Origin: Hydrogenophilales bacterium RIFOXYD1_FULL_62_11
GTDB taxonomy: Bacteria; Pseudomonadota; Gammaproteobacteria; Burkholderiales; Thiobacillaceae
Direction of reading: 5' to 3'
Length of the DNA: 13,477 bases
Assembly (NCBI GenBank): GCA_001802655.1
Contig: MGZO01000031.1
Coordinates: forward strand, 1 to 13,477
Part shown: positions 6,337-13,351 of the stretch, in pieces
Layout of the letters: every line of letters begins with the position of its first letter
How positions within the stretch are numbered: the first letter of the stretch is position 1
Notes under the pieces: generated by a model
Databases searched by the model: none
What the model saw: the letters and a program-made list of their open reading frames with translations, nothing else
What the model was told of the DNA's origin: nothing
Program-made: the position numbers and the translations under genes

Positions 6337-8181
6337 ATGGGCCTGTTCTCCTCCCGAAAAACCCGCGTCGTCGATACCGACATCCTCGTCATCGGCGGCG
6401 GCTTCGGCGGCTGCGGCGCCGCCTACGAATCGCGCTACTGGGGGCGCAAGCTCAAGGTCACCGTGGTCGAAAAGGCCAACATCGAAAGGAGCGGCGCGGT
6501 CGCCCACGGCCTGTCGGCGATCAACTGCTACATGGGCATGCGCTGGAATGAAAACCAGCCGGAGGACTTCGTCCGTTACGCCCGCGGCGACCTGATGGGG
6601 CTGGTGCGCGAGGACCTGATCTACGACATCGCCCGCCACGTCGACGGCACCGTTCACCTGTTCGAGGAATGGGGCCTGCCGATCATGACCAACCCGGACA
6701 CCGGCCACTACCTGCGGGAAGGCAAATGGCAGGTCATGATCCACGGCGAGAGCTACAAGCCGATCATCGCCGAGGCCGCCAGAAAATCCGCCAGCGAAGT
6801 GCATAACCGCATCATGGTGACGCATCTCTTGATGGACGCGACGCATCCCAACCGCGTCGCTGGCGCGGTCGGCTTCAACGTCCGCGACGGCAGTTTCTAT
6901 GTCTTCCGGGCCAAGGCAGTCATCGTCGCCGCCGGCGGCGCGTCGCACATCTTCAAGCCGAGGTCGGTCGGCGAAGGCATGGGCCGCACCTGGTATGCGC
7001 CGTGGAGCAGCGCATCGGCCTACGGCCTGGTCCTGCGCGCCGGCGCGCAGATGATCCAGATGGAGAACCGCATCGTGCTCGCCCGCTTCAAGGACGGCTA
7101 CGGCCCGGTCGGCGCCTGGTTCCTGCTGCTCAAGGCCCTGGCCACCAACGCCTACGGCGAGCGTTTCGAAGCCTCGATGCTGGAGGAAATGAAATCCCTC
7201 GTCGGCAAGTATGCGGAGACCACGCCCTTGCCGACCTGCCTGCGCAATCATGCCGTGCTGCAGGAAATCAAGGCGGGCAAGGGCCCCATCTACATGCACA
7301 CCCAGGATGCGATCGATACCCGGGAGAAGGAGGAAATCGGCTGGGAGGATTTTCTCGACATGACCGTTGGCCAGGCCGTCGTCTGGGCCTCGCAAAACAT
7401 CGACCCGAAGGAAAAGCCATCCGAGCTGATCACCTCCGAGCCCTACGTCATGGGCTCCCACGCCACCTGTTCCGGCGCCTGGGCCAGCGGGCCGGAAGAC
7501 TGCGCGCCGGCGGACTACCAGTGGGGCTACAACCGCATGACCACGGTCGAAGGCCTGTTCGGCGCCGGCGACACCATCGGCGGCTCTGCCCACAAGTTTT
7601 CGTCCGGCTCCTTCACCGAAGGCCGCATCGCCGGCAAGGCGGCGGTGCGCTATGTCATGGCCCTGGCCGGCAACTTGCCCCAAGCCGGCGAAGCGCAGAT
7701 CAACACGCTACGGGAAGAAATCTTCAAGCCGCTGGCAAACCACGCCATCGGCAAACACGAGATCGTCGCCGGCAGCGTGGCGCCGAGCTACATCTCGCCG
7801 CTGCACGGTCTGCAAAGGCTGGAGAAAATCATGGACGAATACGGCGGCGGCATCAGCACGCAATACATGACCAGCGAACCGATGCTCGACCGCGGTCTCG
7901 AACTGCTGACCATGCTGAAGGAAGACCTCGACCATATCGGCGCCGAGGGCCTGCACCAGCTGCAGCGAACCTGGGAACTCAAGCACCGGGTGTGGACCTC
8001 GGAGGCCGTGCTCAGGCATACGCTCTACCGGCAGGAAACGCGCTGGCCGGGCTACTACTATCGGGGAGATTTTCCGAGGTTGGACGATGCAGCGTGGCAT
8101 GCCTTCACGGCGTCCCGCTATGACGCGAAGACCGGTGAATGGCTGATGAGCAAGCTGCCGGTGCATCACATTATTGGGTGA
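6337..8181 (+). CDS. aprA: AprA: adenylylsulfate (APS) reductase alpha subunit
   Basis: 614 residues from the ATG at 6337. A longer in-frame start at 6268 would overlap aprB by 65 bases and add residues unlike the family, so it was not used. The FAD-binding GGGFGGCGAAYE begins at residue 20, followed by VEKANIERSGAVAHGLSAIN, and GSHATCSGAWASGPED lies at about 373-388; all are typical of dissimilatory AprA, a fumarate-reductase-fold flavoprotein. With AprB it oxidises sulfite plus AMP to APS in sulfur oxidisers (the reverse in sulfate reducers). The direction is inferred from aprM and the absence of qmo genes downstream. The length is close to the usual 610-660 residues. No ATP sulfurylase gene follows; the next gene is on the opposite strand. 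Confidence 0.97.
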   Translation: MGLFSSRKTRVVDTDILVIGGGFGGCGAAYESRYWGRKLKVTVVEKANIERSGAVAHGLSAINCYMGMRWNENQPEDFVRYARGDLMGLVREDLIYDIARHVDGTVHLFEEWGLPIMTNPDTGHYLREGKWQVMIHGESYKPIIAEAARKSASEVHNRIMVTHLLMDATHPNRVAGAVGFNVRDGSFYVFRAKAVIVAAGGASHIFKPRSVGEGMGRTWYAPWSSASAYGLVLRAGAQMIQMENRIVLARFKDGYGPVGAWFLLLKALATNAYGERFEASMLEEMKSLVGKYAETTPLPTCLRNHAVLQEIKAGKGPIYMHTQDAIDTREKEEIGWEDFLDMTVGQAVVWASQNIDPKEKPSELITSEPYVMGSHATCSGAWASGPEDCAPADYQWGYNRMTTVEGLFGAGDTIGGSAHKFSSGSFTEGRIAGKAAVRYVMALAGNLPQAGEAQINTLREEIFKPLANHAIGKHEIVAGSVAPSYISPLHGLQRLEKIMDEYGGGISTQYMTSEPMLDRGLELLTMLKEDLDHIGAEGLHQLQRTWELKHRVWTSEAVLRHTLYRQETRWPGYYYRGDFPRLDDAAWHAFTASRYDAKTGEWLMSKLPVHHIIG

Positions 8182-8284
8182 ATGGAAGATCGTGCTATGC
8201 GTGCTATCGGCCAGGAGTGGATGTTCAGGTTGAGCTGGCATGCCATAGAAAACAATTGGCAGTCAGCCGCAAGGCCGGGACGAT

Positions 8285-8589
8285 TCAGCGGCCATTGATC
8301 AACTCCCCAAATAGCTCCTTGACCTTGGCCCTCGCGTCGAGCAGCGCAATCTGCCCCAGGTCTGTGATTTCGTAAACTCTCCGTTCATGCCGCCCGGTGC
8401 GCTCGTGGCGTGAGGTCAAGTAACCCTTCTTCTCAAGTCCGTGCAGCATCGGGTAGAGCGTCCCGGCGCTCACTCGTAGCCGTGTCGCCGCAGTTCCTCG
8501 ATGATGCCCAGTCCGAAAACGGGTTCCTCGGCTGCGTGGTGCAGGACGTGCAGCCGGATCAATCCGCCATAGAGGTCTTTGTCGGTCAT
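8285..8589 (-). pseudogene. PadR-family transcriptional regulator, split by a single-base frameshift
   Basis: The minus strand opens with an ATG at 8587-8589 and reads 39 residues (MTDKDLYGGLIRLHVLHHAA... ending EELRRHGYE) to a TGA at 8470-8472. The rest of the PadR winged helix continues in the -1 frame from 8473 (SAGTLYPMLHGLEKKGYLTS...) to the stop at 8285. Inserting one C between 8472 and 8473 would restore GYELSAGTLYPML, the usual PadR wording, so a base was lost or misread. The second half could start at the GTG overlapping the stop (GTGA), but splitting the DNA-binding domain makes function unlikely. It lies 10 bases after chrA and probably once regulated it. A sequencing error is the main alternative. 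Confidence 0.75.
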
Positions 8590-8599
8590 TCCATTGGCC

Positions 8600-9805
8600 T
8601 CACAAGACGACACTCAGCAGCCATCCCGCCGCGCCACTGCCCACGACAACCAGCCACGGTGGGAGCTTCCAGAACATCAGGGCGACAAGGGCCACCAGCG
8701 CGAGCCCGAAGTCCTGCGGTTGATGGATCGCACTTGTCCACACCGGCTGATAGAGCGCGGCCAGCAGCAAGCCGACCACAGCCGCATTGACCCCGGCCAG
8801 GGCCGCCTGGGTACGCACGTTGCGCCGCAGTTGCTCCCAAAACGGAAGCGCGCCCACGACCAGCAAAAAAGAGGGCACGAAGATGGCTACCAAGGCGATC
8901 AAGCCGCCGATCCAGCTGGAAGGTGCGGTGCTCATGGATGCCCCGAGGAACGCGGCGAAGGTGAACAAGGGGCCGGGCACCGCCTGCGCAGCACCGTACC
9001 CAGCAAGGAAGACTTCATTGCTGACCCACCCGGAGGGCACCACCTCGGCCTGCAACAGTGGCAACACGACGTGGCCACCGCCGAAGACCAGTGACCCGGC
9101 GCGGAAGAAAGCATCGACTATTGCTACGGTTTGATTCGGCAGCAACTGAGCCAGGACCGGCAGACCAACCAGCAAGGCAAAGAACAGCGACAGCCAGACC
9201 ACCCCGGCCCGGTGGCTGACCGTGATTGGCAGCGGATCGTGTTCGACAGTCTGCGCGGGCTTGAACAGCAGCAGGCCAGCGATGCCTGCGGCAGCAATCA
9301 CGCCAACCTGCCCCCATGCGGCAGGCACCAGCAGGACGAAGCAGGCCGCAATCGCCATGATGGTGACCCGCAGCACATCCGTGCACAGGTTGCGCGCCAT
9401 GCCCCATACCGCTTGGGCGACCACGGCGACGGCCACCACTTTCAGACCGTGCAACGCGCCTGGCGATACGGCATCGCCATAACTGGAAATGCCCAGTGCA
9501 AACAGAACCAGGACAATTGCCGAAGGCAGCGTGAAACCGGCCCAAGCAGCCAGTGCACCGCTGTATCCAGCCCGGGACAGGCCCAACGCCATGCCGACCT
9601 GGCTGCTTGCTGGCCCCGGCAGAAATTGGCAGAGGACCACTAAATCCGCATAGCTGCGTTCGGTCAACCAACCCCGTCGTGTGACGAACTCATCACGGAA
9701 ATAGCCCAGGTGCGCGATGGGGCCGCCGAAGGAGGTCAGTCCAAGGTGCAGGAAGATAAGAAAGACTGCCCACGGGCTGCGGTCGTCAGAGCGGGTGCTG
9801 GCCAT
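8600..9805 (-). CDS. chrA: Chromate transporter ChrA, full-length two-domain form
   Basis: 401 residues from the ATG at 9803-9805; the frame stays open to 9946, but the extra 47 residues are hydrophilic and precede the first family motif, so the shorter start is preferred. The ribosome site is weak (AGAAAG). The protein has two homologous CHR halves: the first with LTSFGGP (FGGP 26-29) and QFLPGP (60-65), the second with SLVFGGGH (241-245) and QAVPGP (274-279). Many hydrophobic helices place it in the inner membrane. ChrA proteins export chromate; CrO4(2-) resembles sulfate, which gives some logic to its presence in a sulfur oxidiser. A PadR gene follows directly. Family certain; chromate as the real substrate is inferred. 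Confidence 0.93.
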   Translation of the reverse strand: MASTRSDDRSPWAVFLIFLHLGLTSFGGPIAHLGYFRDEFVTRRGWLTERSYADLVVLCQFLPGPASSQVGMALGLSRAGYSGALAAWAGFTLPSAIVLVLFALGISSYGDAVSPGALHGLKVVAVAVVAQAVWGMARNLCTDVLRVTIMAIAACFVLLVPAAWGQVGVIAAAGIAGLLLFKPAQTVEHDPLPITVSHRAGVVWLSLFFALLVGLPVLAQLLPNQTVAIVDAFFRAGSLVFGGGHVVLPLLQAEVVPSGWVSNEVFLAGYGAAQAVPGPLFTFAAFLGASMSTAPSSWIGGLIALVAIFVPSFLLVVGALPFWEQLRRNVRTQAALAGVNAAVVGLLLAALYQPVWTSAIHQPQDFGLALVALVALMFWKLPPWLVVVGSGAAGWLLSVVL

Positions 9806-10119
9806 GCGTTCGCTTTCTAAATTCGCAACAGGGGATTGGCCATAATAATCGAAGGTAGATAACGGATTTCGATTGAGCCGGGTGCTGACGGTGGGTGCCA
9901 CGAGGTGCCGATGCTCGATGCCAGCCTCTTCAGGCAGCGACTGCATTTCCCGGGGACCTCTCTGTCATTTCATGCCGCCGCCGCCGTGCCAGCCTGGCTG
10001 TTGTCCCATGTACCGCCGGTTGCGCCACGTGTGCAGGCTGGCCTAGCGTACCCACCAGGAAGGGATGTTCTTCGGCCTTAAAAAGTTACCAGTGACTTCC
10101 CGGTCCCTGCCATGCAAAG
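9806..10119. other. Divergent intergenic region between chrA and the TonB-like gene
   Basis: This 314-base stretch holds no convincing gene; a small plus-strand open frame at 9895-10095 lacks codon character and a ribosome site. It contains an operator-like dyad near the chrA start (listed separately), an AT-rich patch that could serve as the chrA -10 (ATAATA at 9842-9847 as read on the plus strand), and a 9-bp inverted pair GCCAGCCTG (9988-9996) / CAGGCTGGC (10034-10042) separated by 37 bases. I see no clear promoter for the plus-strand gene. Confidence 0.5.
9847..9874 (-). promoter_or_regulatory. Operator-like inverted repeat upstream of chrA
   Basis: AATCGAA (9847-9853) and TTCGATT (9868-9874) form a perfect 7-bp dyad with 14 bases between the arms. 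The arm centres are 21 bp apart, two helical turns, as expected for a dimeric regulator. It abuts a possible minus-strand -10 at 9842-9847 and lies about 40 bases upstream of the chrA start. The binding protein is unknown; the adjacent PadR is broken, so another regulator may use the site. Confidence 0.4.
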
Positions 10120-11061
10120 ATGGGGCGGTTCAATTCCACGTCTCACAATTACATGTCCGCAGTTCGGATCAGGTTGCTCTTGGCCCTTGCGCTGTCGCTG
10201 GGGATTCACGCAAGCCTGTTGGCGCTGTGGAGGGTCCAGGCGCCGCCCCATCCCCCATTGGCAGTCCCGGAGCCCTTGCGGGCAAGCCTCATGATCGCGC
10301 CTGTTCCGGAGATAGAACCTGCTCGCATCAAACATGCGGCGTCCAGATCTGCGGACCATTCCGCGAAACCTCGCGGCCAACGCGCCATCCTGACGAAGCC
10401 AGTCGTGGAGGAAAAGGAACGTGCTCGCGTTGCGGATTCCATCCCGTCCCCTCCAACGCCAGAGAAAGAGCTGGCCACCATGCCGGCGCCGCCCGCGCCC
10501 ACCGCAGAGGAATGGCAGCTCGCCTCCACCTACACGCTCAAGAACAGCAAGCGCTACCGATACAACTGGGGCCAGCAGGTTCGCAGCATGATGGGCACGG
10601 CGATCGAGGGCATGCAACAGGGCCTGGTTCGATTCCGTATCGAGATCGCACCCGACGGAAAGCTCGCCAAGGTGGAAGTGCTTTGGTCGACCTCGGAGAT
10701 AGCTGAGAAGCTTGCCTTGCAAGCCATTCGATCCCTGCCGCCGCTGCCGTCCACGCCGACGGGAAAGCCGCTCGTCTTCGAGAAGACGATTGCATTCGTG
10801 CCGTTCGAAGCGGGCTGGCCACCCATCTACAAGTATGACTGTCTGCCGGACCCATCCTCTTTCCATAACCCGTTCGCGTGGAACGGTTCTTCACCCCAGC
10901 GCGCTTCGCAAGAACATCAGGAAATCGCTTCGTCATCGCGCAGCGCCGACCCACAGACCGAGTGCCCCGATGCCGGGCCGGACTCCATCGAAGCGGAAGA
11001 AAAGGACATGGAACGCCAATTCAAGGAATGGGGAGCGGTGCGATTGAATGGGGCCGATTGA
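10120..11061 (+). CDS. TonB-like energy-transducer-type protein with C-terminal extension
   Basis: 313 residues. A single hydrophobic segment at about 16-37 (RIRLLLALALSLGIHASLLA) would anchor it in the inner membrane; residues 40-130 are rich in Pro, Ala, Glu and Lys, as in periplasm-spanning TonB linkers; residues 145-228 resemble a TonB C-terminal domain (GLVRFRIEIAPDGKLAKVEV, then alternating small and hydrophobic residues). An 80-residue tail follows (229-313), with two Cys (241, 282) and an acidic end, which ordinary TonB lacks. No exbB, exbD or TonB-dependent receptor is nearby. The start may instead be the ATG at 10153, since neither has a good ribosome site. The fold is likely; what it energises, or whether it transmits energy at all, is unknown. 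Confidence 0.72.
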   Translation: MGRFNSTSHNYMSAVRIRLLLALALSLGIHASLLALWRVQAPPHPPLAVPEPLRASLMIAPVPEIEPARIKHAASRSADHSAKPRGQRAILTKPVVEEKERARVADSIPSPPTPEKELATMPAPPAPTAEEWQLASTYTLKNSKRYRYNWGQQVRSMMGTAIEGMQQGLVRFRIEIAPDGKLAKVEVLWSTSEIAEKLALQAIRSLPPLPSTPTGKPLVFEKTIAFVPFEAGWPPIYKYDCLPDPSSFHNPFAWNGSSPQRASQEHQEIASSSRSADPQTECPDAGPDSIEAEEKDMERQFKEWGAVRLNGAD

Positions 11062-11081
11062 TTTTTTCGCGGATGACAGAT

Positions 11082-11110
11082 TTGGCCGAGGAACCGAGGT
11101 TCACGGCCAA
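11082..11110 (+). terminator. Strong hairpin after the TonB-like gene, possible terminator
   Basis: TTGGCCG (11082-11088) pairs perfectly with CGGCCAA (11104-11110), and inside it GAAC (11091-11094) pairs with GTTC (11099-11102) around a CGAG loop, with a small AG/A internal bulge. It begins 20 bases after the stop codon. No T-run follows, so it is not a canonical intrinsic terminator; it could protect the 3' end of the mRNA. Confidence 0.4.
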
Positions 11111-11198
11111 CTGGCGAAGGGCGGCTCCCCCTCAGATAACTGATCATCATGGCATTGAAGGCCGAACGGCTCTTACGGTCGAATTGCGACCTTTGATA

Positions 11199-11236
11199 CC
11201 GAACCGCAGATCTGGATTACCAGCAGCCACTCATCG
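11199..11236 (+). repeat. 38-base repeat, copy A
   Basis: Begins CCGAAC and contains GCAGATCTGGAT, ending TCATCG. It matches copy B (13150-13187) at 31 of 38 positions in the same orientation. It lies upstream of the rhodanese-MBL gene and reaches the predicted -35 region of that gene. Origin unknown; see findings. Confidence 0.6.
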
Positions 11237-11261
11237 TCTATATTTTCAGTATCGATAAAAT
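11217..11261 (+). promoter_or_regulatory. Candidate promoter and dyad upstream of the rhodanese-MBL gene
   Basis: TATATT (11239-11244) is a good -10 candidate with a weak -35 TTACCA (11217-11222) 16 bases before it. Just downstream, ATTTT (11242-11246) and AAAAT (11257-11261) form a dyad around an ATCGAT core that would cover the transcription start, a placement typical of a repressor site. Both assignments are by eye and modest. Confidence 0.35.
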
Positions 11262-11339
11262 GCTCGGTCAGCACGGCATGCCGCTGTGTCTGGACCGCGC
11301 GATGTCCCGGAGTAGGGAGGCTCCGCAAGGAGGTGTCCC

Positions 11340-12560
11340 ATGTTGAAGCAAGTCACGACCGCCGCGAGTCCGCAACAGGTGTGGGAACGGCTGTTGCGCA
11401 GCGAGCCGATGTTCATTCTCGATGTGCGCAACCGCGACGAATTCGAACGCTGGCGGGTGGAAGGCCCGCATCCCGTTCCCACGTTCAATATTCCTTATTT
11501 TGAGCTGCTCGACCTGGAGGGCGAGCAGGAGGATGTCACCGCAGCGGTGATGCGCGGGGTGCAGGCGCAGCTGATGGAACAGCTGCCGCATGACCGGCCG
11601 ATCCTCGCCGTCTGCGCCGAGGGCAATACTTCCAGTTACGTGGCCGAGGGGCTGCGCCGCCTGGATTTCGATGCGGTGAACCTGGAAGGCGGGATGGAGG
11701 CCTGGGGCAACTATTACGCCTGGCGCCCGGTGGTGGAGACCGAGCGCTTTTCGCTGTACCAGATGGTGCGCCCGGCCCGTGGCTGCCTGAGCCATGTGCT
11801 GGTGAGCGAACATGTCGCTGCGGTGTTCGACCCCGGTCGCCACATCGAGCGCTATCACGAGCTGGCCGCTGCCGTGGGGGCGCGGATTGAGCGGGTGCTG
11901 GATACCCACCTGCATGCGGACCACCTGAGCGGCGGGCCGGCGCTGGGGCAGGGCGATCACATTCCCTACCATCTGCATCCCTATGACGCGATCCACCCGC
12001 TGGACATGCTGCCCGCCCGCATCGCGTACCGCCCGCTGGAGGCGGATCAGACGTTTCGGGTCGGCGCGGCCGAGGTCAAGGTGCTGCATTTTCCCGGCCA
12101 TACGCTGGGCATGGTCGCTTTCCTCATTGAGGATCGCTATCTGCTGAGCGGCGACAGCCTGTTTCTGGAGTCGATCGCGCGCCCGGACCTGGGCGGCAAG
12201 GCCGAGGCCTGGGCGCCGCTGCTCTACGAGTCGCTGATGCGGATGGCCCAGCTTCCGGCCGAGACGCTGGTGCTGCCGGCCCATTTCAGCGATGTCACGA
12301 CAGCCGATGACAAAGGCGTCTTCCACGCCACGCTGGGCGATCTGAAGCACCACAATCCGGGCCTGCTCAAACTGGCCGAGGGCGAGAAGGGCTTCTGCAA
12401 CTACATCCTGGCGAACCTGCCGGAGTTTCCCCCGGCCTATGTCGAGATCAAGCGGGCCAATGCGGGGCTGGCCAGCCCGGACGAGCGCGAGGCGCAGGAG
12501 TTGGAGCTGGGCAAGAATATCTGCGCCGTGGGGAAAGCGGTCGGGGGTGCTTCGGGGTAA
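11340..12560 (+). CDS. Rhodanese domain fused to metallo-beta-lactamase-fold hydrolase (persulfide dioxygenase-like)
   Basis: 406 residues with an excellent ribosome site (AAGGAGGTG, 11327-11335). Residues about 8-128 are a rhodanese domain with the active-site loop CAEGNTS (Cys92), which carries persulfide. Residues 140-375 are an MBL fold: THLHADH (His190, His192, Asp194, His195), FPGHTLGM (His254), LSGDSLF (Asp272) and PAHF (His315) supply the metal ligands. The GDSLF...ARPDLGG stretch resembles ETHE1-like persulfide dioxygenases, which oxidise glutathione persulfide to sulfite with O2. A fusion of the two would deliver sulfane sulfur and oxidise it, yielding sulfite that AprBA could consume. 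The domains are certain; dioxygenase rather than hydrolase activity is inferred. It faces the convergent PNPOx-like gene 66 bases away. Confidence 0.88.
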   Translation: MLKQVTTAASPQQVWERLLRSEPMFILDVRNRDEFERWRVEGPHPVPTFNIPYFELLDLEGEQEDVTAAVMRGVQAQLMEQLPHDRPILAVCAEGNTSSYVAEGLRRLDFDAVNLEGGMEAWGNYYAWRPVVETERFSLYQMVRPARGCLSHVLVSEHVAAVFDPGRHIERYHELAAAVGARIERVLDTHLHADHLSGGPALGQGDHIPYHLHPYDAIHPLDMLPARIAYRPLEADQTFRVGAAEVKVLHFPGHTLGMVAFLIEDRYLLSGDSLFLESIARPDLGGKAEAWAPLLYESLMRMAQLPAETLVLPAHFSDVTTADDKGVFHATLGDLKHHNPGLLKLAEGEKGFCNYILANLPEFPPAYVEIKRANAGLASPDEREAQELELGKNICAVGKAVGGASG

Positions 12561-12626
12561 AGCCGTCGTTCGCCCGTCCAGCCCCGTTCCGCTGCCGGAC
12601 GGCCCAACATCTGCCGGAATATCTGC

Positions 12627-13079
12627 TCAGCAGGTGACGAGTTCCGTGTGGCCGAAGCCTTTGGCGTAGTCGAGCACGGAGATGACCGTCGGCGTCACGC
12701 GGAATATCCGGATCTCCTCCGGTGTCGGCATCGGTATGGGCACGGCGATGTTCTCAGGGTATTTCAGCGGGAGCATGCGCAAGACCTTGTTCGCCTCGTC
12801 CCGATCGACGACCGCCTGTGCGTGTGCCGCCATCGACAGGCCGGTGATCGCCATCAGATCCGGCGTGTCGTGATTGATAGTCAGCGACACCCGGTCGTCG
12901 CGCGCCAGATTCGTGGCCTTCTGGCTGTCCAGGCCGCAGAGAAAGTAGAGGGTAAGCCCTTCGTTCACGTAGCCGACGGTCGTCGCCTGCGGCCAGCCAT
13001 CAGGCCTTAAGGTGGCAATCGTCATGATCCGGTGTTGATCCAGCAGCGCCAGGATCTGGTTTCTGATCTCGTTGTCCAT
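12627..13079 (-). CDS. Pyridoxamine 5'-phosphate oxidase-like, flavin-binding split-barrel protein
   Basis: 150 residues from the ATG at 13077-13079, with GGAGA 6 bases upstream. The N-terminal half reads as a PNPOx-like split barrel: LLDQHRIMTIATLRPDGWPQATTVGYVNEGLTLYF, then SQKATNLARDDRVSLTIN, the usual flavin phosphate-binding stretch. The second half contains the TGLSMAAHAQAVVD barrel strand and IRIFRVTPTVISVLDYAKGF. Such small dimeric cytoplasmic proteins bind FMN, F420 or haem and have varied or unknown substrates; it is shorter than true PdxH (about 210 residues) and lacks its C-terminal part, so it is not the B6 enzyme. It converges on the rhodanese-MBL gene. Family firm, function unassigned. 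Confidence 0.88.
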   Translation of the reverse strand: MDNEIRNQILALLDQHRIMTIATLRPDGWPQATTVGYVNEGLTLYFLCGLDSQKATNLARDDRVSLTINHDTPDLMAITGLSMAAHAQAVVDRDEANKVLRMLPLKYPENIAVPIPMPTPEEIRIFRVTPTVISVLDYAKGFGHTELVTC

Positions 13080-13149
13080 CGGTTGTCTCCAGGGGTGCGT
13101 GCGATTTATTCATCTTAGTCCAGGGAAAAAGCCAAGCCGCCACGCGCAT

Positions 13150-13187
13150 CCGAACTGCAGATCTGGATGACTGGTAGCCCGTCATCG
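13150..13187 (+). repeat. 38-base repeat, copy B
   Basis: Begins CCGAAC, shares the 12-base block GCAGATCTGGAT and the final TCATCG with copy A at 11199-11236; 31 of 38 positions match, same orientation, 1.95 kb apart. It lies 71 bases upstream of the PNPOx-like start. Confidence 0.6.
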
Positions 13188-13351
13188 AAGGGGGTTCTCG
13201 GCACATGGATAGGGCTCCATGACCGGATGGATTGCCGCATATCAGGCCACAGCCCTTGCCCGGCTATCAAAATCAATCCAATGCCCGAATCGACTGCGCC
13301 GGGGGCAGGTTGCCTCGCCAGGCCGCGCTACCCGCCCGCCAGCGCGCTGCG

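Noticed and set aside
6283..7683. 466-codon minus-strand open frame across aprA
   Set aside because: Antisense to aprA, whose FAD and active-site motifs are unambiguous; the product has no recognisable domain.
8236..8245. TGGCATGCCA palindrome after aprA as a terminator
   Set aside because: Self-complementary decamer with no room for a loop and no T-run; likely chance.
9806..9946. 47-residue N-terminal extension of ChrA
   Set aside because: It covers the promoter-like and operator-like sequences and does not resemble the ChrA N-terminus.
11268..12353. 361-codon minus-strand open frame opposite the rhodanese-MBL gene
   Set aside because: The plus strand has a perfect ribosome site, rhodanese loop and MBL metal motifs; the minus product is His/Gln-rich shadow sequence.
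12574..12602. CCGTCC / GGACGG inverted pair between the convergent rhodanese-MBL and PNPOx genes as a bidirectional terminator
   Set aside because: Only 6 bp of stem with a 17-base loop and no T-run on either strand; too weak to call.
12627..13079. True pyridoxine phosphate oxidase PdxH
   Set aside because: 150 residues is too short and the C-terminal PdxH region is missing; only the general split-barrel family is supported.
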